From: Asterias amurensis
Lineage: Eukaryota > Echinodermata > Asteroidea > Forcipulatida > Asteriidae
Direction of reading: 5' to 3'
NCBI RefSeq assembly: GCF_032118995.1
Contig: NC_092651.1
Coordinates: forward strand, 17,034,349-17,098,348
DNA length: 64,000 nucleotides
In this document: piece by piece, positions 20,135 to 31,147 of the stretch
Layout of the letters: each line of letters opens with the position of its first letter
How positions within the stretch are numbered: the first letter of the stretch is position 1
Program-made: the position numbers and the translations under genes
The notes under the pieces: generated by a model
What the model was told of the DNA's origin: nothing
Database searches by the model: none
Seen by the model: only the letters and a program-made list of their open reading frames with translations

Positions 20135-20510
20135 TAAGCTTGGGCGATATGATATTATCGAATACAGCGATATTAATTTGGAAACGATTTCGATATCGTA
20201 TGGATTTGGTTTTAATCGAAATATCGATATATCGCAATATATCGTGATAATCGCGATATATCGCGATATCGATTAAATATCGTGATGTATTTGCTAGCTG
20301 AGACATCTTGCACCCCATAGGTTTGGAGTAAAACCAAAAGAATAGGTCATTAGAACATCTCTCTTATGCCATGACTGTCTCTTCTACAACTTTCACTTGG
20401 AGTTTGAAGACTGATGATGTCAAATTTAATTAATCGCGATTATATCGAATATCACGATATATTGTCGGCGATATATCGTGAATAAAATAAATCGATATCG
20501 CCCAAGCTTA
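20135..20510. mobile_element. hAT-type MITE, 376 bp, with perfect 8-bp target duplication
   Basis: The ends are inverted repeats (TAAGCTTGGGCGATAT and ATATCGCCCAAGCTTA). They are flanked on both sides by ATAATAAA (20127-20134 and 20511-20518), an 8-bp duplication typical of hAT elements. The interior is rich in ATATCG palindromes and encodes nothing. Confidence 0.88.
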
Positions 20511-20984
20511 ATAATAAAATATCAATTCAAGATGCAAGTTCAACTGATGAGTCATGAATTTGACGAAAGGGCAATTAGCAGCATTCAGCACCCAGATGTT
20601 TGGTGGCATTCTTGCCGGGTTTTTTTTTCCAAACAAAAAACAACAACCACTTTAAAAAAAAGTGTGTGTAATTGGAAGAAATTGTAGCACCCCTTATAAT
20701 TGAAGGGGATATCAAGCTGCTGATTGGCCTTTTGAACAGTGCATCTGATGTTTTGAGAGAAAAAAAAAAAGCGCCAAGGTAAGTCCAGTGTTTTTATCAG
20801 TTTTGGGTGTTTTTTTTTTAAAGTTTTTATGCTCCAAAATATGCAGTAGGCTCTACTGATGCTATTTTATATCAATTGACCCAAGTTAGGAGCTTAATTT
20901 TAGGAAATACTGAAAGTTGAAAAATAGGGCAAAAATGTAAAAACCCTGATAGGGTAAGTTCACAATTTATATCGATTTACATTG

Positions 20985-21632
20985 CACCATGTGATGGTTT
21001 ACATGGTGCTTTTGCACTATAGGAAGCCAAACAAACATGGAACACTGAGAACAACCCCCCTTTATGTGTTTTCACAAAACACAGAACCAACGGCTTTACG
21101 TCCTATCTGAAGGATGAAGCAATACTGGTTTTTAGTGTCTTGCTTAAAGGCAGTGGACACTCTGGTAAGTACTCAAAATATTTATTAGCATAAAAACCTT
21201 TCTTGGTAATGAGTAATTGGGAGAGGTTGAAAGTTTAACATATTGTGAGAAACAGCTCCCTCTGAAGTGACAAAGTTTTCGAGAAAGAAGTAGTTTTCCA
21301 TGAATTTGGTTTTGAGACCTCAGAAATAGATTTTGAGGTCCCGAAATCAAGCATCTGAAAGCACACAACTTCATGTGACAGGGGTGTTTTTTCTTTCATT
21401 ATTATCTCGCAACTTCGACGACCAATTGGGCTCAAATTTTCACGCATTTGTTTATTCATGCGTATGTTGAGTTACACCAAGTGAGAAGACTGGTCTTTGA
21501 CAACTACCGAGTGTGTTCATTGTCTTTAACAACACAAGTGTCACAACTGGGACTCAAACCCACACTCTGCTGATCAGAAACACCACAGCTTGAGTTAGAT
21601 GCTCTTATCTGCTGGGCCACATCCCTCCACAT
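20985..21632 (-). mobile_element. tRNA-derived SINE, split by a MITE
   Basis: The minus strand starts with a tRNA-like head. The A-box-like TGGCCCAGCAGATAAG is at about 21603-21618 and the B-box-like GGTTTGAGTCC at 21551-21561. The body continues with a GCAAGACACT block and a GACGTAAAGCCGTTGG block (about 21090-21143), as in SINEs I recall from sea stars. The TTAA MITE at 21148-21525 interrupts it. The left boundary is approximate. Confidence 0.7.
21148..21525. mobile_element. TTAA-flanked MITE, family 1
   Basis: The ends read AGGCAGTGGACAC and, inverted, AGACAATGAACAC. TTAA flanks both sides (21144-21147 and 21526-21529). The interior has a GAGACCTCAGAAA...TGAGGTC inverted motif and no coding capacity. 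The TTAA duplication suggests a piggyBac- or Kolobok-type transposase in trans. Several relatives occur in the window. Confidence 0.85.
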
Positions 21633-21639
21633 TTTTATA

Positions 21640-22137
21640 TTCGTAAGTTTTACAGATGCTACATAATCAGATTTTATATTTCCCTTTCTTGATTTACAGG
21701 GCAACTGGTCGTAGTCTCACAGTGCCAGTTTGCTGATGACGGCGTGTGGAGAGAAGAACCTTGCCATCCTCCGTGACGGGATGGCCAAAGCAAAACCAAG
21801 TCCTGAAATACTTTGACCACTTCAACAAGAGCTCATCAATAATACTCAAGTAGCGAGTCAAGTTTTACTATTCAGACTGCACTATAAGATGATGTGACTT
21901 GTGGCATCGCATGATGTTTATAAGAGAGCCACAGAGCCTGGACTTTTCTGCAAGCACAAAGTGTACAGAAGTCAGCGGAAGACAACGTAATCTTTTTTAA
22001 AGATTTGGGATTGAGCTAATAGTGAACCATCTCTGCCTTCACATGTACCCATTTACTCCTGGGCGAAGAGAAGCAATTATGGTTAAGTGAACCACCAACC
22101 AATTTCATAGTACTGCATATTTCACCATGGATTTGCA
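21640..22137. other. Non-coding, nothing recognised
   Basis: No gene, repeat end or RNA was recognised between the SINE head and the next MITE fragment. Confidence 0.35.
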
Positions 22138-22349
22138 AGAGAAAGAAGTAATTTTCCACAAATTTGGTTTCGAGACCTCATAATTAGATTTTGAGGTCTC
22201 GAAATCAAGCTTTCTTTCATTATTCTCTCGCAACTTCGACGACCAATTGAGCTCAATTTTTCACAGGTTTGTTATTCTATGCATATTATGTTGAGATACA
22301 CCAAGTGAGAAGACTGGTTTTTGACAATTACCACGAGTGTCCAGTGTCT
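22138..22349. mobile_element. TTAA MITE family 1, left-truncated copy
   Basis: It holds GAGAAAGAAGTAATTTTCCAC, the inverted GAGACCTCA/TGAGGTCTC pair, and the right end ...GTGTCCAGTGTC next to TTAA (22350-22353). The left end is missing. Confidence 0.75.
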
Positions 22350-22353
22350 TTAA

Positions 22354-22653
22354 AGAATCTGGACACTATTGGTAATTATTCAAAATAATTGTTAGTAAAA
22401 ACTTATTAAAGTGGTAGCGAGAAATTGAAAGCTGAAGTAACATAGTTTTTGAGAAAGAAGTAATTTTTCTCTTAAACAAGGCATCTGAAAGCACACAACT
22501 TGTGCAACAAGGGTGTTTTTTCTTCCATTACTCTCTCGCAACTTTGAGGACCAATTAAATTTTCACAGTTTTTATTTATTTCATGCAAGTGTTTGGATAC
22601 ACTTTGTCAGTGAAAATACTGGTCTTTGACAACACCAAACGTGTCCAGTGTCT
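22354..22653. mobile_element. TTAA MITE family 1, adjacent copy
   Basis: It starts AGAATCTGGACAC directly after the TTAA that ends the previous copy and ends ...GTGTCCAGTGTC next to TTAA (22654-22657). Two elements therefore share one TTAA. It has lost part of the interior. Confidence 0.8.
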
Positions 22654-23133
22654 TTAAGCATCTCTTTGAAATTGGCTCCTGTTCCTTTTCAGACTTATCA
22701 GCTCCAAGTGAAGATGATAAGCCTTGCTTGCCTCTGAAAGTATTATTACACAATTTTGAACACATTCGTAACATTGAAAACAATGAACCTATTCTAAGAT
22801 AAAAGAGCTAGATAGTGATTGTCAATTTTTTGGGGAAAAAACAAGGGAACAGTTTTGAAGTACGACATAAACTTTGGCTGGTAACTTGTTTGTACTCTGG
22901 CACAAATGAATTTATTTCAAGACAATGTTTTTGTTTGTTGTGTCTTTAATCGATCCTTACAAACAATCAATTGCTTCTGTTGTTTGTGGAAAACATGATG
23001 AATGTTACTCCAATCCATTTGTAATGAATTACTTTATTCAAAATTTGTAATAAATTTACAACATTATTAGTCAATTGATATTTTGGTTGAAAAGATTTGT
23101 CTTTATGTCTAACATTTACTACCAAAAAGTTAA

Positions 23134-23510
23134 AGACAATGAACACTATTGGTAATTGTCAAGACTAGTCTTCACAGTTGGTCTCAATCTGTCGTCGAAG
23201 TTGCAAGATATTAATGAAAGAAAAAAGCACCCTTGTCGCACCATGGTCACACAAAGTTGTGTGCTTTCAGATGCTTGATTTCGAGACCTCAAATTATAAA
23301 TCTGAGGTCTCAAAATCAAATTCGTGGAAAATTACTTCTTTCTCAAAAACTTTGTCAATTCAGAAGGAGCTGTTTCTCACTATGTTTTATATAATCAACC
23401 TCTCCCCATAACTCGTAAAAATAATTATTATCGTAAAACCTGTCTTGAATACTATTCAAGAAAGGTTTTATGATAATAATTTTAGTTATTACCAATAGTG
23501 TCCACTGTCT
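23134..23510. mobile_element. TTAA MITE family 1, inverted copy
   Basis: It starts AGACAATGAACACTATTGG after TTAA (23130-23133) and ends ...GTGTCCACTGTC followed by ATAA, a decayed TTAA. Relative to 21148-21525 it is inverted. Confidence 0.82.
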
Positions 23511-24199
23511 ATAAAATATTTTAATATAGCAGCCGTGAGCCCAGGGATTTTCATTTAAAACAAAACCAAGTTTATTATCACCAATCTAAATTTATAATAA
23601 TTATTGGAACCCATATTCAAGTTATTTGAAACTTTACATCAACAATTATTGGATTAACAAACACAACTCTCCCCAGTTAGTTAGTTTATTCATGGCATTG
23701 TTGTAGCACCCCAGAGAAAAATGGAAGGGGGTCATTCTAGTTTTATCAGGGGACTCTATAGGTGTACTTTTCACTCTTTGTAAAGTTGTGTTGTTTGGAC
23801 AATTTACTGAAATGCACTTTGTTAATATGGTTTTTCTTGGAAACAAAGTCAAAGTCCGAAAACAGAAACCTCGAAATTGAGGCCTAAAAGTTTCTTTACT
23901 AGAAAAATTCGTATGTAAACTTTTTCAACCAAGAGGGCGCTGTCTTAAAAAAAATTCGAACCAAGAGGGCGCTGTGTTCATTTATGCGCGTTTTTTGTAA
24001 TCGGTGTTCCCCGGTTTTGCCTGCCCACGTTGGTTTTTAAATTTCGTCAGAAACAACGGTAAGTAAGAATTTATTCGCTAGGTTTATTGATAAGTAAGGC
24101 TAAACATAGGTTGTAGGTCACTTAGGTGTTGATCTGGATGTAGTGGGGCACAGTTTTAATACTCAAAATTGTAAATTAAAAACCTATTTTTGTTGTCTA

Positions 24200-24990
24200 T
24201 CATTCAACTCGTACCCAAAAAGTGAACTCGTACCCCAGTGAACTCGTACCCATTAAATTAATCTCGTACCCAAGTCAACTCGTATCGTGCGCGATGTAAA
24301 CAGTCGAGTCTCTAGTAGTAGTAGTAGCTAAAATGTTTGTGGTTTGACTTGCCAAGCAAAGAGTCTCCTCTCCCTTGTACAACTAAGAAACACGTAAGGC
24401 TCCACTGGTTTATTATTAATATTATTTTATTAATATTTAGTTGCAGTTGCACTTGACTTGTATTGTATATTAATTTAACTTAAAATATTAATGCATAAAG
24501 TTTGGTATTTTATTTAGGCATTTCTAGTTCTACAATACTATCAAATAGTAACAATACAATACTAGGCCTGGGCGAATTATTTGGATATCCGGTTAATGGC
24601 GAATAGGTTTTCCTATTCGTAACGGCGAATGCCTTTTTTTTCTTAACCGGATATCCACAAAGGGCGCGAATACCTATATCCTCCCCTTACCAGTTTTCAC
24701 GCTATTAAAATATGCCTTTTTCTTTGAATTGGGAAAAAAAAATATATATATAAATTGGATAGTCCTGTAATATATCGTAGGAGGTCCTGTTTTCGAGGTG
24801 TCCCTAAAATCTTGGCAAATCTTTTACCTCTCTGTGCGCGATGTAAACAGTCCCAAGATAAAAAAATTTTGGTTTTATTTGCCAATCAAAGAGTCTCCTC
24901 TCCCTTGACCAAAACTTAGAAACACGTAAGGCTCCACTGGATATTTTGCACTTGTAAATGCAAAAAGTTTGGTATTTTAGGCATTTCTAC
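24200..24990. repeat. Direct duplication around an inverted-repeat element, plus short CTCGTACCCA repeats
   Basis: GAACTCGTACCCA-like words recur four or five times at 24208-24290. GCGCGATGTAAACAGTC followed by CAAAGAGTCTCCTCTCCCTTG and AAACACGTAAGGCTCCACTGG occurs at 24289-24402 and again at 24836-24940. Each copy is followed further on by AGTTTGGTATTTTA. The segment between them holds GGATATCCGGTTAA and its inverse. Confidence 0.6.
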
Positions 24991-25840
24991 AAGGTACAAA
25001 AGTATGTCATAATGTTGAGACCACATAAAAATATTTGCCCACCGAAAAAGTTTCATCAAACACTGTTTAAATTCACAATTCATGATGATCAACTCATGCG
25101 ACTGAATATTTTACTGAGCATTCTGGAAAAAAAATACAGAGGCTTAAAGAAGCCATGAGCCTTATATCATTTTATAACATTTTTGGAGGTTTTGTTTTTT
25201 AACCCTCCGATCAATATTATTATTTATATTAAAAGTTAAACGATCAGCTTGTTGATTCAATTATCACTGTTTATTTATACGCTTTATTATAAATTTTAAG
25301 AGAAAAAAGGGGGAAAAAATAAATAAAAATCAGATTTGAAAGCCAATGATTATTCACACTTTTTATTAAATTATTTATTTTTGTTATTTTTTGAAAATTA
25401 CCATGGTAATTTTAAAATTTCATTAAAAAATATTTTGAATAAAACGAAGACAACTGCTGGCTATAGAGTCATACACAGAGTCTCAAAGAACACTTGTAGT
25501 CACTGTAGATGTTTCTTCCATGTATGGCTTCACCGGGAAACCATGCTTTCTTGTTTGCCGTGAAAACAGGAAAAACTCAAAACAAATGGGGCCAGTTGAA
25601 GTCATCGAAGATCGGTGTGTAGTCATGGTAGTGTGAACATTTCAATGTCCATCAAGTTTTAATATATGTTTGCATACTTCATATTAACAAAAGAAGGTAA
25701 TTAGGGCATCGGTTGATATAAGGCATCATTATTTTTTTCCCAATTCAAAGAAAAAGGCATAATAGTGTGAAAACTGGTAAGGGGAGGATACTACCAAGTA
25801 ACCGGAGATTCTTTAATATCCAAATAAATATCCGCAAACG
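24566..25840. mobile_element. Degenerate inverted-repeat element (hAT-like end?)
   Basis: The left side (GGCCTGGGCGAATTATTTGG, then CCTCCCCTTACCAGTTTTCAC near 24675) recurs inverted at 25730-25835 (GTGAAAACTGGTAAGGGGAGG, then ATCCAAATAAATATCCGC). This suggests one element about 1.27 kb long with decayed ends. No transposase is recognised inside. Confidence 0.4.
25439..25636 (+). CDS. Unrecognised 65-codon open stretch, possible exon
   Basis: Without a Met, the frame reads KRRQLLAIESYTESQRTL, VTVDVSSMYGFTGKPCFLVC, RENRKNSKQMGPVEV and then a stop. Its composition looks protein-like, in contrast to the AT-rich surroundings. It lies inside the possible inverted-repeat element 24566-25840, so it may be what is left of that element's gene. 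I do not recognise a family. Confidence 0.25.
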   Translation: MKRRQLLAIESYTESQRTLVVTVDVSSMYGFTGKPCFLVCRENRKNSKQMGPVEVIEDRCVVMVV

Positions 25841-26939
25841 TCGGACGACAACTGAGTGATAGGAATGTTTTGTTTGAATCCTTAGTTATGAAACTTCTAT
25901 TATTATTAAGACAGCATAAAACAGCATAAATTAAGTATACACTATGCTCACCTCCGTGAAGAGTTTAAACAATGACATTTCTGATATAATTTGTTCAAAG
26001 ATTATGAACGTTTTCCTTCATGTAGAGTCAATCACGATCAAAAGAAAAAGCAAATCGCCGTCTTTAAATTAGATTCAGTTATTTTTATGAATGAACCGAG
26101 TGACCCACTCGTCTAAAACTAATTAGTCTTGGTTCCAAGACCATTGGTGTTGCGCGGTCACACACAACCAACGTTCCAATCTATGCACGGCAAAAACTGT
26201 ACACGCTTGTAACGAACGAGCGCTAGCGGGCGCTCTGTTTCTGTGGTTTAGATCTCACCATAGTCTTGGATATTTGCAACAACGGGTCTTAACTTTTTTA
26301 TTGATTTTCGGCAAATCTCCCCCGACTTTCCGCTGGAGCCAATCAGAGGCTGCGTAGCAGTTGGCTCATGAATAATAATCAGTGTTGTGCATGCAGTGTA
26401 CAATGCATGCAGTAAGTGCGTTGCATGACTTTTGCTATACTCTGCATGTGTGAGTGGGTTTACGTTTTTATCGGAGTATAATAATATACAGATCAGTAGG
26501 ATTTGAAACTTTGCATGGTAGAAATACGATATGATATAGAATTAAGGTTTGCGGTAACACCAAAAACCTTTTCTATTAATATCCAGATACAGACTTCTGC
26601 ATTGCCATGATGCAGTTTGAAATGCGATCGTGGGGTTATGCTCCCAACGTGTCAGGGCCCAATTTTATGAAGCCTGTATTGGCACAACAATTTGCTTAGC
26701 ACAAAATAGTATTGCTCTGCAGAAACTGGTTACTGAACCAATTTTTAATTAAATTTGAAATGTTGTAGACTTGTGGCTAGTACCCAACTAAATTTTTGGA
26801 TTGTAAAGAAATTTTGTAGAGTATTTTCTGCCAAACAGAAAACTGGTGGGCCCTGTAGTGTTATTCACAGTGAAAGTAGTGTTTAATCTTGGGGGAAGGA
26901 AATCTTGAGGGATTCAAAAGCGTCCTTTTGAGAATGTAT
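25841..26939. other. Non-coding; one weak dispersed-repeat trace
   Basis: Near 26655 the sequence GGGCCCAATTTTATGAAGCCTG resembles the ends of the MITE at 57541-57735. Otherwise nothing is recognised. Confidence 0.35.
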
Positions 26940-27640
26940 TTTGAAACGTAAGCGTAGCTGCAGATCTTAGAATGTAAGCATAGCTTGACTCGGGATTGAA
27001 AGCGTACCTTTTTTGATAATATAGCGTAACCTAAACGTATCTTGGAGTGTATAAGCGTAGCTGAGTAGCTGCGTAGCTGCAGATCTTAGAATGTAAGCAT
27101 AGCTTGATTCGGGATTGAAAGCGTACCTTTTTTGATAATATAGCGTAACCTAAACGTATCTTGGAGTGTATAAGCGTAGCTGAGTAGCTGCGTAGCTTGG
27201 AACAAAACAATATCTTTTGGAGCGTAAGCATATCTTGGAAAGTAAACGTAGCTGCGTATCTTGAAACGTAAGCGTAACCTCACATGGGATTGAAAGCGTA
27301 CCTTTTGATACTATAACGTAACTTGAAGGAACGTAAGCAGATCTAGGAATGTAAGCGCAGCTGAGTAGCTTTGAGCTTGGAATGTTGACATATCTTTTGG
27401 AGCGTAAGCATATCTTGGAACGTAAGCAGAGCATCTTGAAATGTAAACGTAGCTGCGTATCTTGGAACGTAAGCGTAGCTTGACTCATGCTTGAAAACGT
27501 ACCTTTTGATATTATAGTGTAACTTGAAGGAACGTAGACTTAAGCGTATCTTGGAACGTAAACAGAGCCGAGTAGCTGCGTAGCTTGGAACGTAACCATA
27601 TATTATCTTTTGGAATGTAGTTGTAACCATATCTTTTGGA
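26940..27640. repeat. Degenerate GTAAGCGTAGCTTGGAA array with a near-perfect 119-bp duplication
   Basis: Words such as AACGTAAGCGTAGCT and CTGCGTAGCTTGGAACG recur throughout. A 119-bp unit, starting at about 26960 and 27079, is repeated almost exactly. Open frames here (rich in Tyr, Arg, Leu and Ser) are repeat translations, not genes. Confidence 0.85.
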
Positions 27641-28286
27641 ACAACTCATAAGAAATTGTGAATTTTGATTGCTTGTCGAGTGGTGACTACTGCTATAACT
27701 CACTTGGTTAATCGTGCGGCTAAGACTACGTACTATAAAAAGTAGTTGTGATCAAATTCCTGCTTGGTATAACCACTTTGTTCCGCTATGGTATCCTGTA
27801 ACCTCATAGACGAACATCTCTAACGGCAATAATGTTTCTGCTTTTTTATGGTTCTTTTAATTTTGTTTGCGCAAATCTTTCTTCTCTTTTTTTTCTTCTT
27901 TTTTTTATGTGCCAAAATTAGGCTCTATGTGTCCTTTGAACTCTCATTGACCAAGGGGGTGACAGAAAATCCACTCTGCAATCTCAAAAATTGTAAACAA
28001 TTATTAATTCTTACCCTAATTCAGTCCCCAACTACTCAGCTTTACCACTACACTACAAATGACGGTTGTCCCGACTCGACGCGTCGCAAGGTCAGGACAC
28101 GTGACAAATGTGCGCGTATTTTTTCCCCCAGGACAAACGTGGAGAATTATCTGCACACATTCGTCCCGGAAAGAAACAATACCCAATCCATGCTTTGTGT
28201 ACAAAAACATATGTCCACGTGACTGGGAACCACGTCTGGAAACCCCTCGCATTTTCAACCAATAATTCGACAAAATTCATTTCAGG
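27641..28286. other. Non-coding; a CpG-rich patch with many overlapping open frames
   Basis: At 28050-28215 several frames on both strands are open at once. That reflects base composition rather than a gene. No homology was recognised. Confidence 0.35.
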
Positions 28287-28290
28287 TTAA

Positions 28291-28648
28291 AGAAATACAC
28301 TTTCGGAACAGAAAAAAATTAAAAGTTCACAGATATACAAATAACTTACAGGGTTTACAGAAGGTAATAGTGAAAAACTTCTCTTGAAATATTATTGTAG
28401 AAATGCTTTACTTTTTGAGAAAACATTAAAACAATTATCAATTCTCGACATCGCGAATTACGATTTATTTTTAACACTTGTCATGACACAGCAAAACGCG
28501 CGGAAACAAGGGTGGGTTTTCCCGTTATTTTCTCCCTACTCTGATGACCAATTGAGCCTAAATTTGCACAGGATTGTTATTTTATTAAGTTGTGATACAC
28601 GAAGTGTGGGCCTTTGGACAATATGTTTACCGAAAGTGTCCAATGGCT
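28291..28648. mobile_element. TTAA MITE family 2
   Basis: TTAA flanks both sides (28287-28290 and 28649-28652). The right end reads CCGAAAGTGTCCAATGGCT and the left AGAAATACACTTTCGG. The interior shares GTCATGACACAGC and GATACACGAAGTGTGGGCC with copies at 58185, 59999 and 62389. Confidence 0.85.
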
Positions 28649-28690
28649 TTAAAAGACTTTTTTGGTGTATTTTTTAATGAATAATTTCAG

Positions 28691-29175
28691 GTTCGTTCTG
28701 TTACTGCTGACGCGTTAACTAGGAAAATCATGGAGTTTGCTGAAGAGAACAACCTTGACCTAAAGAACCAGCTTGCAGGATTCGGGAGTGATGGGGCAGC
28801 CAATATGCTTGGTTGTAGAAATGGTGTGCGGCCATCACAACCTAAACAGGTAAGTTAATAACATTTTCAACTGTCGTGACTGAGAGTGAGCGACAGCAAA
28901 GCAACATTAAAAACTTAAAAGGCTGTCTATGAAATAAATATTTTCAGCAAATTGGTAAATTTTTACCCCTTCCCTTATAGCTAATTTGCATACCTCTTCC
29001 ACTTTTTACAGGTGTCGCCAATAGCAACCACTGCATTGCCCATCGCCTGGCACTAGCTATTGGGAGTACTGCTAAGAGCTGGCCATACATCAAGTCTTTC
29101 AACGACACCCTGTAGATGATTTATCAATATTATGAATATTCAGCAATTTGATCTGGAGGATTAACGGAGCATTCA
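28691..29175 (+). pseudogene. hAT-type (ZNF862-like) transposase remnant, two exons
   Basis: Exon 28691-28849 (acceptor TTTCAG, donor GTAAGT) encodes TADALTRKIMEFAEENNLDL and LAGFGSDGAANMLG. This is the block with the conserved Asp of hAT/ZNF862-like proteins. The second block at 29012-29175 encodes NHCIAHRLALAIG, the next conserved 'HC..HRLALA' motif, then SWPYIKSFNDTL, a TAG and YQYYEYSA. The two blocks do not join in frame across the putative intron (28850-29011), and there is an in-frame stop, so it is decayed. A family-2 MITE ends about 40 bp upstream. Confidence 0.72.
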
Positions 29176-29457
29176 GGTGAGTTTATTATCGCACTGTTTT
29201 GAGAGAGCATTTTCATTAAATCATCTCGATTCTCCATGGAAATTGTTTACAAACATGCACACCATTCCCAATGTTTGCGCCCAAATTTTGTTTTAAGGTG
29301 TTTTTTAGAAACTAGCGTCAGAAGTCAAGTGGAGTTAGATATAAAAGCATTTACGTAGCCAAGAAACACGGTTGACCATCACAAATTTGAGTGATACTTG
29401 TGTGGATCATTATATTCTACTTTTAAAATATCTTTCTAACCATATGGGCGATTCCAT

Positions 29458-31147
29458 GGTTAGTCGCATTACACTTTTTAGTGTCATTTCTTGATCTTGG
29501 TGCTAGTAGTTCTATGTGAGATATTATTTCCACTAAGTTTATAGACTGATTTGTACTTGACACCCAAGGCTTTGAAGTGATGATATTAAAAATATTGTGG
29601 GCGTTGTACTCTGGATGTTATAGCTTTGTAAAAAGCGGTTAGTCGCATTACACAAAAAGGACATGATGAAAAATACACTTGTCTCAATTCAAAAGTTTCC
29701 TCAAACTAAAAATCTTGCAAAGGTTTTACTACATTTAGCACACATCTCTTTTACATTAGTATCCAACAGGATACTTATAAATAGTCAGCAACTTGAACTT
29801 TTAGGTTTACGTGGCAAAACCATGGTTAGTCACATTATGGTTAGTCGCATTACAGTTTGTCCGACCACTTAAGCCAAGCCCAATGGAGCCCAAACTGAGT
29901 TTTTGTTTGGCAAAATCAGGTTCATTCCTTATCAACAAACAAAATAAATTAATTTCACTTGTTTTTACTAAAATAATAACGCCTTTTCTCTTAAAAATCA
30001 TAGAAACAAGGCTGAAATGTGTATTTTTAGAAAAGCAAACTTACATTTTTCGGAAATATTATTATTTCCCATTTTACTGACCACCTTTATTTTCAGAGTT
30101 GTGCATTCAACATAAAATGTTAAATATCTTGCCGAGTATGTAGGAATTGAACAAAAATAAAATCGCAGATTTAAAGTGACTTACATACATGTAACCATGT
30201 CCCTGAAAATCAAAGTTTGGGTTATTGTTTAAAAGTGGACTGTGAATTTAAAATGGCCTTGTTGGTTATCACAGGTTCCTCAACGCAACAAACAATTTGT
30301 TTTGTGTCGAAAAAGATTGTGTCGTATAAAACAAAACAAAAAACCTTCTTGATCACCCATCTCCTCGACTTGACCTGAATACATTTCACTGCATGTTACA
30401 CCACACACCACTGACCATGCATTGCTACCCTTGCATCACTACCCTGGTTTGTAAGGCAGCATTTTGTAAGGTTATCATGTTTCTTCTTTCTGAAGGAAAA
30501 TGGTGGCAAGAGGACATCAGCTTTTTGCTTTTGTTTGCTCTTTTGGGAGATTTTTCTGTGCTCTTCTTGAATTCCTTGTATTTTAACATCATTCTGCTTT
30601 TTCAGCCTAGGCAATGGTACAACATGTACATTATGTCCACAATTTGTGGAGTAAATTAGTTTCATTACTTCACTTTTCTACTCAAAATTCTCAGAAATGT
30701 TGCTTTTCTTTATTTTGTTTCATATGTTAATGATGAAGCTAGATTGGAGTGGCACATGTACAACACATGTTATAGTTTTCAGCATGGAAAAATGCATTGT
30801 GGGTAGGGCATGAGTGGCATCTGCAGAGCCCCAGATCTCTTAATTCATGTAATATTGTCCTCTAGTAAGTCAAAACCAAGATATCCAGCTTTGCTGACCT
30901 CTTAGCGTCCTCCACTTGAACAAAGATTTGGTTAGTCGCATTACATTGCATGGTTAGTCGCATTACCGGTTAGTCGCATTACACTTTTTGATGACTCGTT
31001 ATTAAAATACACCAACTAGAGTGTTGATTTCTTTACTCATTTCAGACTTGGTAATAAGGGTAGAAGCATATTTTGAATTGCCATGAAGATAGTCAGTGGA
31101 TTTTTCGTACAATTGAAATAACTTCATCTCTCGGTTAGTCGCATTAC
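29458..31147 (+). repeat. Dispersed cluster of the motif GGTTAGTCGCATTACAC, all in one orientation
   Basis: Copies start at 29458, 29637, 29824 (one mismatch), 29839, 30930, 30952, 30968 and 31133. The spacing is irregular, from 15 to about 1,100 bp, and the sequence between copies is unrelated. I know no family with this motif. Open frames in this region (for example 30393-30665) overlap on both strands and are not convincing. Confidence 0.7.

Noticed and set aside
21537-21632. tRNA gene on the minus strand
   Set aside because: A- and B-box-like words are present but the cloverleaf is not closed, and a SINE body follows; it is a SINE head.
27031-27703. Overlapping minus-strand frames rich in Tyr, Arg, Ser and Leu
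   Set aside because: They are read through the degenerate GTAAGCGTAGCTTGG array and exist in several frames at once.
28016-28290. Cluster of open frames on both strands
   Set aside because: Stops are rare in this CpG-rich patch on both strands; no family resemblance and no matching splice structure.
30393-30665. Overlapping 88- and 89-codon frames on opposite strands
   Set aside because: Mutual shadows with no homology; neither is flanked by convincing splice or start signals.
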